Shown piece by piece: positions 1 through 6,807 of a DNA stretch of 14,089 nucleotides. How positions within the stretch are numbered: position 1 is the stretch's first letter; each line of letters starts with the position of its first letter. The DNA comes from Candidatus Brocadia sp. (GTDB taxonomy: Bacteria; Planctomycetota; Brocadiia; Brocadiales; Brocadiaceae): positions 1-14,089 of the forward strand of contig JAUQXU010000085.1 of assembly GCA_030837935.1 (NCBI GenBank), written 5' to 3'. The translations under genes were made by a program, and so were the position numbers. The notes beneath the pieces are model-generated. The model did no database searches and was not told where the DNA came from. It saw nothing but the letters and a program-made list of their open reading frames with translations.

Positions 1-183
1 CTTTCGGCTCATGCTGACCGGGATGGACTCCTGGATTGGCTCAGTAAATTCAAAAACAGGCCACAGCGTGTCTTCGTAATGCATGGTGAAGAACAAACTG
101 CCTTAGACTTTGCCAGAACTATACAAGATCGTTTACAATTCGACACGTATGTGCCTAATATTCTGGAGGCGGTTCATATATAA
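1..183 (+). CDS. MBL-fold/beta-CASP RNA exonuclease, C-terminal end (partial)
   Basis: Frame 1 is open from the window edge for 60 codons and ends with TAA at 181-183. The peptide starts LSAHADRDGLLDWL and continues with VFVMHGEEQTALDFA and FDTYVPNILEAV. This is the RMMBL (RNA-specificity metallo-beta-lactamase) tail of beta-CASP family proteins, in which the SAHAD and VHGE-like segments complete the two-zinc active site and support the RNA-binding fold. The family cleaves or trims RNA in the cytoplasm. Only the last part of the gene is inside the window, so total length, other metal motifs and the start cannot be judged. It is followed by a 182-base gap before psd with a T8 run (283-290) but no clear hairpin. 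Confidence 0.85.
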   Translation, partial: LSAHADRDGLLDWLSKFKNRPQRVFVMHGEEQTALDFARTIQDRLQFDTYVPNILEAVHI

Positions 184-365
184 GTGTACTTTTCCGCAGT
201 TGTCAAAACTCCGATTTCGAGGTTCTGGATTTCAATAAAAATTATAGCGAATGAGCATCTGATATTTTATGGGAAAACAGGATTTTTTTTGATATATATA
301 TTCCCTGATTCAGTATAGCCGTACAATTTGTGATGAGTTGGTAAAATAAAAGGAAAATAATTTAT

Positions 366-1031
366 ATGCACATCCCACTTACTAAATATGGAATCAGAGA
401 ATTAATTATCTTTGGCATTCCTTGCGTTGTTGGAATTGGTTTTTCTCTATTGCTGATTCCCTGGATTGTCCCTATTCCATTATTTTTTTTAGCTTTTTTG
501 CTTAATTTTTTTCGAGATCCGAATAGGGAAACCCCTCAAGGTGCAGAGCTCATCATTTCCCCTGCGGATGGAACGGTATCTCATATCGTACCGGTCTTTG
601 AAGATAATTACTTGAAATGTGATACGACCAAAATCAGTATTTTTATGTCCGTGCTGAATGTACATGTGAACCGTGTACCAGCCCATGGACGTGTTGAGTT
701 TATAAAACACACAAAAGGCAAATTCCTGGATGCAAGGGATGATGAGTGTTTTCGCAGTAATGAAAACAATCTGATGGGTTTGTCCATAATGGGAAGTAGT
801 ACAAAGATCATAGTAAAACAGATTGCCGGCAAGATCGCCAAACGCATCGTATGCGCCTGCAAGGTAGGAGATATCTTTGAACAGGGGCAGCGATTCGGCA
901 TGATCAAGTTTGGCTCACGGGTAGAGGTGTTTGTCCCGAATTCGATTAAGTTTGAAGTGATGGTGAGGGTAGGAGAAAAGGTGACGGCAGGGAAGACCAT
1001 ACTGGGTAGAATATATAATAAGAATCTATAG
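366..1031 (+). CDS. psd: phosphatidylserine decarboxylase, short form
   Basis: The 221-residue product converts phosphatidylserine to phosphatidylethanolamine at the inner membrane using a self-generated pyruvoyl group. Residues about 11-48 are strongly hydrophobic and probably form one membrane hairpin or two segments. SPADGTV (65-71) and FMSVLNVHVNRVPAHG (93-108) are family motifs. The processing site is FGS at 182-184 within RFGMIKFGSRVEVFVP; cleavage between G183 and S184 would yield the pyruvoyl alpha chain of about 38 residues. The length fits the short class rather than the roughly 300-residue E. coli type. An AGGA at 351-354 lies 11 bases before the ATG, an unusually wide spacing. The N-terminal coding region contains several T runs (483-490 is T8). 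The usual partner pssA is not downstream here; ribE follows after 134 bases. Confidence 0.95.
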   Translation: MHIPLTKYGIRELIIFGIPCVVGIGFSLLLIPWIVPIPLFFLAFLLNFFRDPNRETPQGAELIISPADGTVSHIVPVFEDNYLKCDTTKISIFMSVLNVHVNRVPAHGRVEFIKHTKGKFLDARDDECFRSNENNLMGLSIMGSSTKIIVKQIAGKIAKRIVCACKVGDIFEQGQRFGMIKFGSRVEVFVPNSIKFEVMVRVGEKVTAGKTILGRIYNKNL

Positions 1032-1108
1032 ATACTATATATAGTCCAAGGTTTATATTTCTTTACTTTTGGCAAGGAGTTGAGGCTTACGAGTTGGGAC
1101 TTCAGATT

Positions 1109-1141
1109 AAATCATAAATCATAAATCATAAATCATAAATC
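1109..1141. repeat. AAATCAT heptamer tandem array
   Basis: Four perfect copies of AAATCAT at 1109-1115, 1116-1122, 1123-1129 and 1130-1136 are followed by a partial fifth copy (AAATC). The array ends 24 bases before the ribE start codon. It is non-coding and has no internal symmetry. Such short tandem arrays can change copy number by slippage; any effect on ribE expression is only inferred. Confidence 0.9.
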
Positions 1142-1165
1142 TGAAATCTAAAATTGTTTTCGTTT

Positions 1166-1810
1166 ATGTTTACCGGCATCATTGAACATCTAGCATCAGT
1201 AAAAAATTTGTCCCTGAAGGCAGGGGGAGGTGAATTGTTTTTAGATTTTTCTGACTTTTACAACGACCTTACGTTAGGGGAGAGTATTGCCGTTAATGGG
1301 ACATGCCTTACGATAAAAGAGATTTCTGGCAAGGTTGTTAGCTTTGACGTTTCCGGTGAAACCCTGAAAAAAACTACACTGGGAAAATTACGCTATGGTG
1401 AAAATGTCAATATTGAAAGGGCGTTACGAGTAGGCGACAGATTGGGAGGACACTTTGTTACAGGTCATGTGGATGGTATAGGTACCGTAAAAGGGAAGAA
1501 GCAATCTGCCGATCAATGTATCATGTTCTTTTCGGTCGAAAAAGGGCTTGCCGATATGATGATTGAAAAAGGCTCTATTGCCATAGATGGGATAAGTCTC
1601 ACGATCGTCGATTTCGTGGATGGCGCTTTTTCCGTGGCATTGATCCCTTATACTCTAGCCTCGACTACCTTAGGATTCAAGAAAGTAGGGGATCCAGTAA
1701 ACATCGAGACCGATATGATGGGGAAGTGGATTAAAAAACTTTTGACGAATATACACGGGAGAAAAACCGGGATTACACAAGAGCAATTGATAGAACAAGG
1801 ATTTCTATAA
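1166..1810 (+). CDS. ribE: riboflavin synthase, alpha chain
   Basis: The 214-residue protein catalyses dismutation of two 6,7-dimethyl-8-ribityllumazine molecules to riboflavin in the cytoplasm. The sequence shows the internal duplication typical of the family. Repeat 1 has MFTGIIE at the N-terminus, VNGTCLT (43-49) and DVSGETL (61-67). Repeat 2 has GGHFVTGH (94-101), IDGISLT (140-146), IPYTL (160-164) and VNIETDMMGKW (178-188). Length is normal for the family. The reading frame also has a TTG twelve bases upstream (1154), but MFTGIIE is the canonical start, so the ATG at 1166 is chosen. No clear Shine-Dalgarno sequence precedes it. I see no FMN riboswitch in the 134-base leader, and no other rib gene is adjacent. 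Confidence 0.95.
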   Translation: MFTGIIEHLASVKNLSLKAGGGELFLDFSDFYNDLTLGESIAVNGTCLTIKEISGKVVSFDVSGETLKKTTLGKLRYGENVNIERALRVGDRLGGHFVTGHVDGIGTVKGKKQSADQCIMFFSVEKGLADMMIEKGSIAIDGISLTIVDFVDGAFSVALIPYTLASTTLGFKKVGDPVNIETDMMGKWIKKLLTNIHGRKTGITQEQLIEQGFL

Positions 1811-1842
1811 TATAGGGGCTCACCAAGAAGGGTAGAGTGCAT

Positions 1843-1880
1843 TGCTTACGCATCTATTGGTTTACTGTATAGCGTAAGCA
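1843..1880. repeat. 9-bp inverted repeat upstream of pdxA
   Basis: TGCTTACGC at 1843-1851 is matched by its exact reverse complement GCGTAAGCA at 1872-1880, with a 20-base spacer. It lies 33 bases after the ribE stop and 33 bases before the pdxA ATG. No T run follows directly on the plus strand, although a T6 lies at 1892-1897, so a weak terminator or an operator are both possible. Function is unknown. Confidence 0.6.
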
Positions 1881-1913
1881 GAGAAATAATCTTTTTTGGT
1901 TCTAAAGACAATT

Positions 1914-2924
1914 ATGCAAAAAACTAAAAAAACAAAATTACTGATCGGGATAACGATGGGTGACCCATGCGGGATCGGACCAGAGATTATCTTAAAGTCG
2001 TTAAAATCTCCAGCCGTAAGAAAGATTGCCAATTATGTCATTATTGGTAATAAGAACGTGTTTGATCAAGCGGCCAGTACATTAAAAATACCCTTAAAAT
2101 ATCGAATAATTTCTCATATAGCAGAAATTGAGAACACAAATCAATCGGTTTCATTGTTATCTATAAATGATTTTAAGTCGAGTCTTATGAAGCAGAAGAA
2201 GCCAACTGCTGAAGGCGGGGAATTATCGGTTCAATGTGTGATCCGGGGAATCAATCTTGCTAGGAGTGGACACATCGATGCCCTTGTTACGGCGCCGATT
2301 TGCAAGGAGGCCATCCATCTCGGTGGATACGGATACCCCGGACATACAGAAATGCTCAAAATATTTTCAGGTGCCGAGCGTGTTGTTATGCTGATGGTGG
2401 GTGGAAAGCTGAGGGTGGCTTTTGTTACCACGCATATTGCCTTAAAAGATGTACCCCAATCAATTACAACCGAAGATGTTTTAGGGACAATAATCATGAG
2501 TAACAACAACCTCAAGCAGTATTTTGGACTAAAAGAGCCCAGGATCGCCGTCTGCGGTTTAAATCCCCATGCAGGGGAGGAAGGTATCTTTGGAGACGAG
2601 GAGAGGAAGGTTATTATTCCTGCAGTTGAAAAGGCAAAGAAAAAGGGCATACTATGTGATGGCCCTGTCTCAGCCGACACCATATACTACAAGGCTTTAA
2701 AAGGCGCTTATGACGTGGTTGTAGCCATCTATCATGACCAGGGTGCAATTCCCTTAAAATTACATGCCTTTGAGACTGGGGTAAACATTACCTTGGGTAT
2801 CCCGTTCGTCCGCACATCACCAGATCATGGTACTGCTTATGACATTGCGGGTAAGGGTATTGCCAATCCCCATTCCATGATGGAGGCAATAAAGACAGCC
2901 ATAAAGATGGCAAAATGCTTATAA
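1914..2924 (+). CDS. pdxA: 4-hydroxythreonine-4-phosphate dehydrogenase
   Basis: The enzyme oxidises 4-phosphohydroxy-L-threonine with NAD in the DXP-dependent route to pyridoxal 5'-phosphate; it is a metal-dependent cytoplasmic homodimer. From the ATG at 1914 the product has 336 residues, near the usual 330. Motifs in order are GDPCGIGPEI (16-25), YPGHTEML (141-148), FVTTHIAL (170-177), GLNPHAGE (215-222), IYHDQGAIP (272-280) and PFVRTSPDHGTAYDIAG (297-313). His174, His219 and His274 match the three family metal ligands. A TTG at 1896 would add six residues; neither start has a strong ribosome binding site and the ATG was preferred. The gene overlaps the cupin gene by 10 bases. The pdxA-rsmA association resembles the E. 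coli pdxA-ksgA operon, which supports the call. Confidence 0.95.
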   Translation: MQKTKKTKLLIGITMGDPCGIGPEIILKSLKSPAVRKIANYVIIGNKNVFDQAASTLKIPLKYRIISHIAEIENTNQSVSLLSINDFKSSLMKQKKPTAEGGELSVQCVIRGINLARSGHIDALVTAPICKEAIHLGGYGYPGHTEMLKIFSGAERVVMLMVGGKLRVAFVTTHIALKDVPQSITTEDVLGTIIMSNNNLKQYFGLKEPRIAVCGLNPHAGEEGIFGDEERKVIIPAVEKAKKKGILCDGPVSADTIYYKALKGAYDVVVAIYHDQGAIPLKLHAFETGVNITLGIPFVRTSPDHGTAYDIAGKGIANPHSMMEAIKTAIKMAKCL

Positions 2925-3274
2925 AAGACTTGCAAAACTGCGAAGAATTTGTAGCCGGAGATAATGCGACCCTTCGCGAGCTCCTGCATCCCGATAAAGA
3001 AGATGTAAAACTTCTTTATAGTTTAGCACACGCAACTGTTAAATCTGGTGAAACTTCATACCGGCATAAACTAAAGAATTCAGAGGTTTATTATATCCTG
3101 GAAGGCGAAGGAATGATGTATATTGATAATGAGTCTGCAAAAGTTTGTCCTGATCAGGCCATTTATATCCCACCAAATTCAGTACAATGTATTAAAAATA
3201 CCGGACAAGGGGATTTGAAATTCTTGTGTATTGTTGTCCCTGCCTGGCGACCAGAAGATGAAGAAGTGTTGTAA
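2915..3274 (+). CDS. small single-domain cupin protein
   Basis: The 119-residue protein is a single cupin barrel. Motif 1 is visible as G45-x5-H51, with E57 and G64 (SYRHKLKNSEVYYILEGEG), and motif 2 as AIYIPPNSVQCIKN (82-95). The classical cupin set is HxH...E and a motif 2 His. Here the second His is Leu53 and the motif 2 His is Gln91, leaving His51, Glu57 and perhaps Gln91 as metal ligands. The C-terminus FLCIVVPAWRPEDEEVL is distinctive. The start codon lies inside the end of pdxA (10-base overlap), implying translational coupling. Enzymatic, isomerase or simple binding roles are all possible; substrate is unknown. The 100-base gap to rsmA contains a palindrome. Confidence 0.85.
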   Translation: MLIKDLQNCEEFVAGDNATLRELLHPDKEDVKLLYSLAHATVKSGETSYRHKLKNSEVYYILEGEGMMYIDNESAKVCPDQAIYIPPNSVQCIKNTGQGDLKFLCIVVPAWRPEDEEVL

Positions 3275-3327
3275 TTTGGTTGCGAGTTACAAAAACTAAA
3301 AATATGATTAAATCCCGTTTCTGAATT

Positions 3328-3349
3328 ACGGACAAACACGTTTGTCCGT
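3328..3349. repeat. 22-bp near-perfect palindrome between cupin gene and rsmA
   Basis: ACGGACAAAC (3328-3337) and GTTTGTCCGT (3340-3349) are exact reverse complements separated by AC. A transcript would form a 9-bp stem with a four-base loop. There is no T run after it, so it is not a typical intrinsic terminator. It could be a REP-like dispersed palindrome, a protein-binding site or an RNA processing hairpin before rsmA. Confidence 0.7.
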
Positions 3350-3374
3350 GCCATCCCTTATTCGTTGAGCGATT

Positions 3375-4310
3375 ATGTCACAAAAAAAAATAGACTTTGT
3401 TCCCCATACACCGGCCGTACTGAAGCAGATCTTCGAACGAAGAGGAATTGCACCCAATAAGCAGTTTGGTCAAAATTTTCTCATTGATCAGAATGTTTTA
3501 GTATGTATTCCCGATATTGCCAACGTGAAGGAAGATGACGTTATACTGGAGATAGGCACGGGAACAGGGGGGTTGACCAGGTTGTTGGCCGCCGGGTCTC
3601 ATCATGTATTTACGATAGAGGTGGATAAAAAGCTATTTGAATTGTCATCTGACATACTTAAATTATATAAAAACATAACCCTTATTAATGCGGATATTTT
3701 AAAAACAAAACACGAACTGAATCCAGATATTCTGTCCTTAATAAATAATTGGCTCAAGGAGCACAATCAAACACAGATAAAAGTAGTCTCCAATCTTCCA
3801 TACAATATCAGCACGCCTGTGATCATAAACCTTTTAGAGAGTGGTCTACCAATCAGTTTCATGGTGCTTATGCTTCAGAAGGAAATTACGGAACGTATGA
3901 CGGCAATCCCCGGTACAAGGGAATACGGCATATTATCGGTAATTACCCAGTTATTTTCTGAAGTAGAAATCGTAAAGACCTTGTCCCCCGATGTGTTCTG
4001 GCCACGCCCGGCAGTACATTCGGCTATTGTTAAGGTAGTTATTCATAAAGAGAAGTATGCAGACAGAATAACAGACTATCCATTATTCGGAAAGATCGTT
4101 CACGCAATATTTACTTCACGGCGCAAGACATTGATAAATAGTCTTGAAAAATTAAACTTACCCAAAATTTCAAGAGAACACTTGAAGGGGATTATTAAAG
4201 ATATGCAACTGGATGAGCGAATAAGGGGAGAAAATCTGGATGTTGATCAACTGATCCATCTTTCAGAGGCCATTGGTAAGCTGAAAAACCCTCATCAGGA
4301 AATTTTCTGA
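3375..4310 (+). CDS. rsmA: 16S rRNA (adenine(1518)-N6/adenine(1519)-N6)-dimethyltransferase
   Basis: RsmA/KsgA dimethylates two adjacent adenines in the 3' hairpin of 16S rRNA with S-adenosylmethionine during late 30S assembly. Motifs are QFGQNFL (30-36), the SAM-binding EIGTGTGGLT (59-68), the catalytic NLPYNIS (140-146), FWPRPAVHSAIV (208-219) and FTSRRKTLINSL (246-257). The 311 residues exceed the usual 270-290; an insertion at about 112-135 before the NLPY strand accounts for most of the extra length. The start has only a weak GAG upstream. The third to sixth codons contain an A9 run (3382-3390). The gene ends 31 bases from the convergent HD-domain gene. Confidence 0.95.
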   Translation: MSQKKIDFVPHTPAVLKQIFERRGIAPNKQFGQNFLIDQNVLVCIPDIANVKEDDVILEIGTGTGGLTRLLAAGSHHVFTIEVDKKLFELSSDILKLYKNITLINADILKTKHELNPDILSLINNWLKEHNQTQIKVVSNLPYNISTPVIINLLESGLPISFMVLMLQKEITERMTAIPGTREYGILSVITQLFSEVEIVKTLSPDVFWPRPAVHSAIVKVVIHKEKYADRITDYPLFGKIVHAIFTSRRKTLINSLEKLNLPKISREHLKGIIKDMQLDERIRGENLDVDQLIHLSEAIGKLKNPHQEIF

Positions 4311-4341
4311 GAATGACTGACTATCTGATACAAACAAGATT

Positions 4342-4995
4342 CTATGAAAAGCCATTTACCTTTACATCAAACGTACAGCCAAGGAGTTTTGCAGCACGGC
4401 GGCAGGCAACCATGCGTGCGGTAAAGATCTCGAAGTACTCTACCAGATCGGAGATTTCCTTGTCAAGATCAAGCCTGAGCGTGATTGTCTTATCTCGAGC
4501 ATTCATTTGCAATTCGGATTTTGTTACGGCATAATTGACCCGGTCATGGATATCAAATTTAATCTCCTTCAGACTTCTTACCCTCGACCGATGGACGTCA
4601 GATTTATCGGCAATGATGAGCGCTGCTGATACTGGACTTACAATATCACAGGTGCCTTCGTCATGATTTCCTACCGCACTCATAATGAGAACCCGGTCTT
4701 CCACAGGCATGTTTAGCTCTTTTAAGAATTGGCCCGCTAAGTAAGCACTGTGCTCCGGATGCGAATGGCGACTAATCACATTTCCGATGTCATGAATATA
4801 TCCGGCAATAGCTGCAAGTTCGCAGGTATTTACGTCGTATCCGAGTTCCTGGAGAATTTTTCGTGCGTTCTTAGCCACATAATTCCCATGACGTTCCCCG
4901 TGTTCTGTGTAACCAATTACCCCTAAAAATTCATTTGCTTTTTTTATATATACTTTAACGTCAGGATGGTTTTTGATTTGTTCTAAGGTAATCAT
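4342..4995 (-). CDS. HD-domain phosphohydrolase
   Basis: The 217-residue product carries metal-dependent HD phosphohydrolase residues. Numbered from the chosen start, these are ERHGN (His36), YIHDIGNV (His68-Asp69), GNHDE (His111-Asp112) and ADKSD (Asp130), so the active site looks complete. Members act on nucleotides, cyclic nucleotides or other phosphoesters; the substrate here is unknown. The C-terminal part (about 135-217) includes DIHDRVNYAV and EYFEIFTARMVACRRAA, which I recall as conserved in a family of uncharacterised HD proteins. A longer reading to 5046 is possible, but the ATG at 4995 has a purine-rich AAGGAAG at 4998-5004 and lies 7 bases after the cysS stop, which fits an operon with cysS. 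Its 3' end converges on rsmA. Confidence 0.88.
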   Translation of the reverse strand: MITLEQIKNHPDVKVYIKKANEFLGVIGYTEHGERHGNYVAKNARKILQELGYDVNTCELAAIAGYIHDIGNVISRHSHPEHSAYLAGQFLKELNMPVEDRVLIMSAVGNHDEGTCDIVSPVSAALIIADKSDVHRSRVRSLKEIKFDIHDRVNYAVTKSELQMNARDKTITLRLDLDKEISDLVEYFEIFTARMVACRRAAKLLGCTFDVKVNGFS

Positions 4996-5002
4996 ATCTT
5001 CC

Positions 5003-6463
5003 TTATTTTGTTTTTTTCCATGTGGTACCGTCTGATTTATCATCAAGGGCGATACCTATTTCTGAGAGTTTGTTACGGATAAAGTCAGATAACTGCCATT
5101 GTTTTTCCTTACGCAGTTCATTCCTGGTATCGATCAGCACCTGCATAACGCTCGTTAAAATATTCGATGTGTCTGTTTTCTCAAATTCAAAGGTCTTAGG
5201 TATAATAGCCAGGATATTGCCGCCAAGTTCCTGATAGAGATTATCAATATCTTCCAGGCATTGTTTGCTTATTTCCTGACTAGAGTTTAGTAAGGTATTT
5301 ACCTCTTTTGATAGGTCAAAAAGGGCAGCAATGGCGCCGGGGGTATTGATGTCTTCGTCCATCGCCTCAAGGAAAGTCTTTTTATAGTGATCCAATTTTT
5401 CATAGAAGCCACCAGATGATGAACCCTCCTTTGCATGGCCTAACCGCTCTCGCAGATTTTGGATGGTGTTGTGCAGGCGTTCGAGTCCTTTATTCGCTGC
5501 ATCTAACGCTTCATCACTAAAGTCTAATGGGCTACGGTAATGGGTGGTGAGGATAAAGAACCTTATCGTTAACGGGTGGTACTTCTTAAAGGCATCCTTG
5601 AGGGTAATGAAATTACCAAGGGATTTTCCCATCTTTTGCCCATTTACGGTAACCATATTATTGTGTATCCAGTATCGTACAAAGGACAAATCGTTTGCCG
5701 CCTCGCTCTGTGCGATTTCACACTCATGATGGGGAAAGGTGTTTTCCAGTCCGCCTCCGTGAATATCCAATGTCTGCCCCAGGTATTTCATTGACATGGC
5801 AGAACATTCAAGATGCCAACCCGGAAAGCCTTCCCCCCATGGACTTTTCCATCGCATAATGTGAGCGGGTTCGGCCTTCTTCCAGAGCGCAAAATCAGAA
5901 GGATTTCTTTTTTCAGGATTGATTTCTATTCTGGCACCAGCTTCAAGTTCTTCTTGTTTTCTTCCGGAGAGTTTTCCATATTCTTTAAATTTATTGACAT
6001 CAAAGTACACAGAACCATTCGATACATAGGCATACCCTTTTTCAATCAACCTTTCTACGAGCTCAATTTGTTCTGGGATATGCGCCGTTGCCCGTGGTGA
6101 GATATCGGGTCTTACGTTGTTGAGTGCATCCATGTCCTCGAAATAACTTCGTGTGTATATTTCGACAAGTTCAGCAGGTTCCAGTCGTTCTCTTTGGGCA
6201 CGTTTCAGTATTTTGTCTTCGCCAGTGTCAGCATTATCAGTCAGATGACCAACGTCGGTAATGTTCTGTACGTAACGCACTTTATAGCCCAAATATCGAA
6301 GATAACGCACAATTACGTCAAAACTCACATAGCTTTTCGCATGTCCGATATGAGGATGGTCATATACTGTAGGACCACATACATACATATTAACATGATC
6401 TTCATGCACAGGGGCAAAGACCTCTTTTTTTTTCGTTAAAGAATTGTAAAATTTTAGTGTCAT
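5003..6463 (-). CDS. cysS: cysteinyl-tRNA synthetase
   Basis: This 486-residue class I synthetase charges tRNA-Cys. The HIGH signature is HIGH (38-41) within YDHPHIGHAKSYVSFD, and the KMSKS loop is present as KMGKS (277-281), a tolerated variant. The zinc ligands that discriminate cysteine are visible as Cys29, Cys220 (WHLECSAMS), His245 and Glu249 (FPHHECEIAQ). The C-terminal anticodon-binding region follows and length is normal. No good Shine-Dalgarno sequence precedes the ATG. An A9 run lies at codons 11-13 (plus-strand T9 at 6425-6433). The gene sits in a minus-strand run after gltX and the Uma2-like gene; the HD gene follows 7 bases after its stop. Confidence 0.97.
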   Translation of the reverse strand: MTLKFYNSLTKKKEVFAPVHEDHVNMYVCGPTVYDHPHIGHAKSYVSFDVIVRYLRYLGYKVRYVQNITDVGHLTDNADTGEDKILKRAQRERLEPAELVEIYTRSYFEDMDALNNVRPDISPRATAHIPEQIELVERLIEKGYAYVSNGSVYFDVNKFKEYGKLSGRKQEELEAGARIEINPEKRNPSDFALWKKAEPAHIMRWKSPWGEGFPGWHLECSAMSMKYLGQTLDIHGGGLENTFPHHECEIAQSEAANDLSFVRYWIHNNMVTVNGQKMGKSLGNFITLKDAFKKYHPLTIRFFILTTHYRSPLDFSDEALDAANKGLERLHNTIQNLRERLGHAKEGSSSGGFYEKLDHYKKTFLEAMDEDINTPGAIAALFDLSKEVNTLLNSSQEISKQCLEDIDNLYQELGGNILAIIPKTFEFEKTDTSNILTSVMQVLIDTRNELRKEKQWQLSDFIRNKLSEIGIALDDKSDGTTWKKTK

Positions 6464-6481
6464 GGTTTAATTCTTGAGATT

Positions 6482-6751
6482 TCAAATGTTTAATAATACA
6501 TTACGTATCAAAATATATCCATTAATTCTATCTTTAAGCCTTTTAGCAAGGGAGATTCGAGGTGCCATATGCGCCTTATAAAGGTGGTAGGCATTATCCT
6601 TCAGGGTATAAATCTCTATCTCTTCGTCTCCTGGAATTACTACCCAGTATTCCTTTAAACCAAATTTTGCATATAATTTCTTTTTTTGCACCATATCCCT
6701 ATAAGCACTATCCTCCGAGTTTATTTTCTTCTCTACAGCAATTTGTGCCAT
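6482..6751 (-). CDS. truncated Uma2-family (DUF820) nuclease-like protein
   Basis: The 89-residue product matches the C-terminal third of Uma2-family proteins: KKKLYAKFGLKEYWVVIP, then EIEIYTL and a short basic tail. Full-length members of about 180-200 residues have a PD-(D/E)xK nuclease fold with a PD and an ExxSP/K region before this segment; these are absent. The first ten residues (MAQIAVEKKI) look like a Uma2 N-terminus, so the gene appears to have lost about 90 internal codons in frame. A longer start at 6769 exists, but the ATG at 6751 has a strong AGGAGA (6758-6763) at 6-base spacing and is preferred. Probably a non-catalytic remnant; a retained small binding role cannot be excluded. 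It separates gltX from cysS. Confidence 0.75.
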   Translation of the reverse strand: MAQIAVEKKINSEDSAYRDMVQKKKLYAKFGLKEYWVVIPGDEEIEIYTLKDNAYHLYKAHMAPRISLAKRLKDRINGYILIRNVLLNI

Positions 6752-6807
6752 AATAAATCTCCTCACCAAATAATTTATTCGGGTGAACTGTTATGACGAC
6801 TGGATAG

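Noticed and set aside
289..327. Promoter before psd (TTGATA at 289 with TACAAT at 322)
   Set aside because: Spacing of 27 bases is far from 16-18, and the better-spaced -10 candidates are poor matches.
1034..1045. 12-bp palindrome ACTATATATAGT after psd
   Set aside because: Low-complexity TA alternation; easily arises by chance in AT-rich DNA and has no T run to act as a terminator.
608..1075. 155-codon open frame antisense to psd
   Set aside because: The plus-strand frame has complete Psd motifs; the antisense peptide shows no family pattern.
1032..1165. Possible FMN riboswitch before ribE
   Set aside because: The leader has none of the conserved FMN aptamer segments and is mostly tandem heptamers and AT-rich filler.
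1154..1165. TTG start for ribE
   Set aside because: MFTGIIE is the canonical riboflavin synthase N-terminus, so the ATG at 1166 is preferred.
2231..2683. 150-codon open frame antisense to pdxA
   Set aside because: Shadow of a clearly identified gene with all PdxA motifs; no ribosome binding site or domain.
6482..6751. Toxin-antitoxin or anti-phage system around the Uma2-like gene
   Set aside because: There is no partner gene, the catalytic region is missing, and the neighbours are tRNA synthetases.
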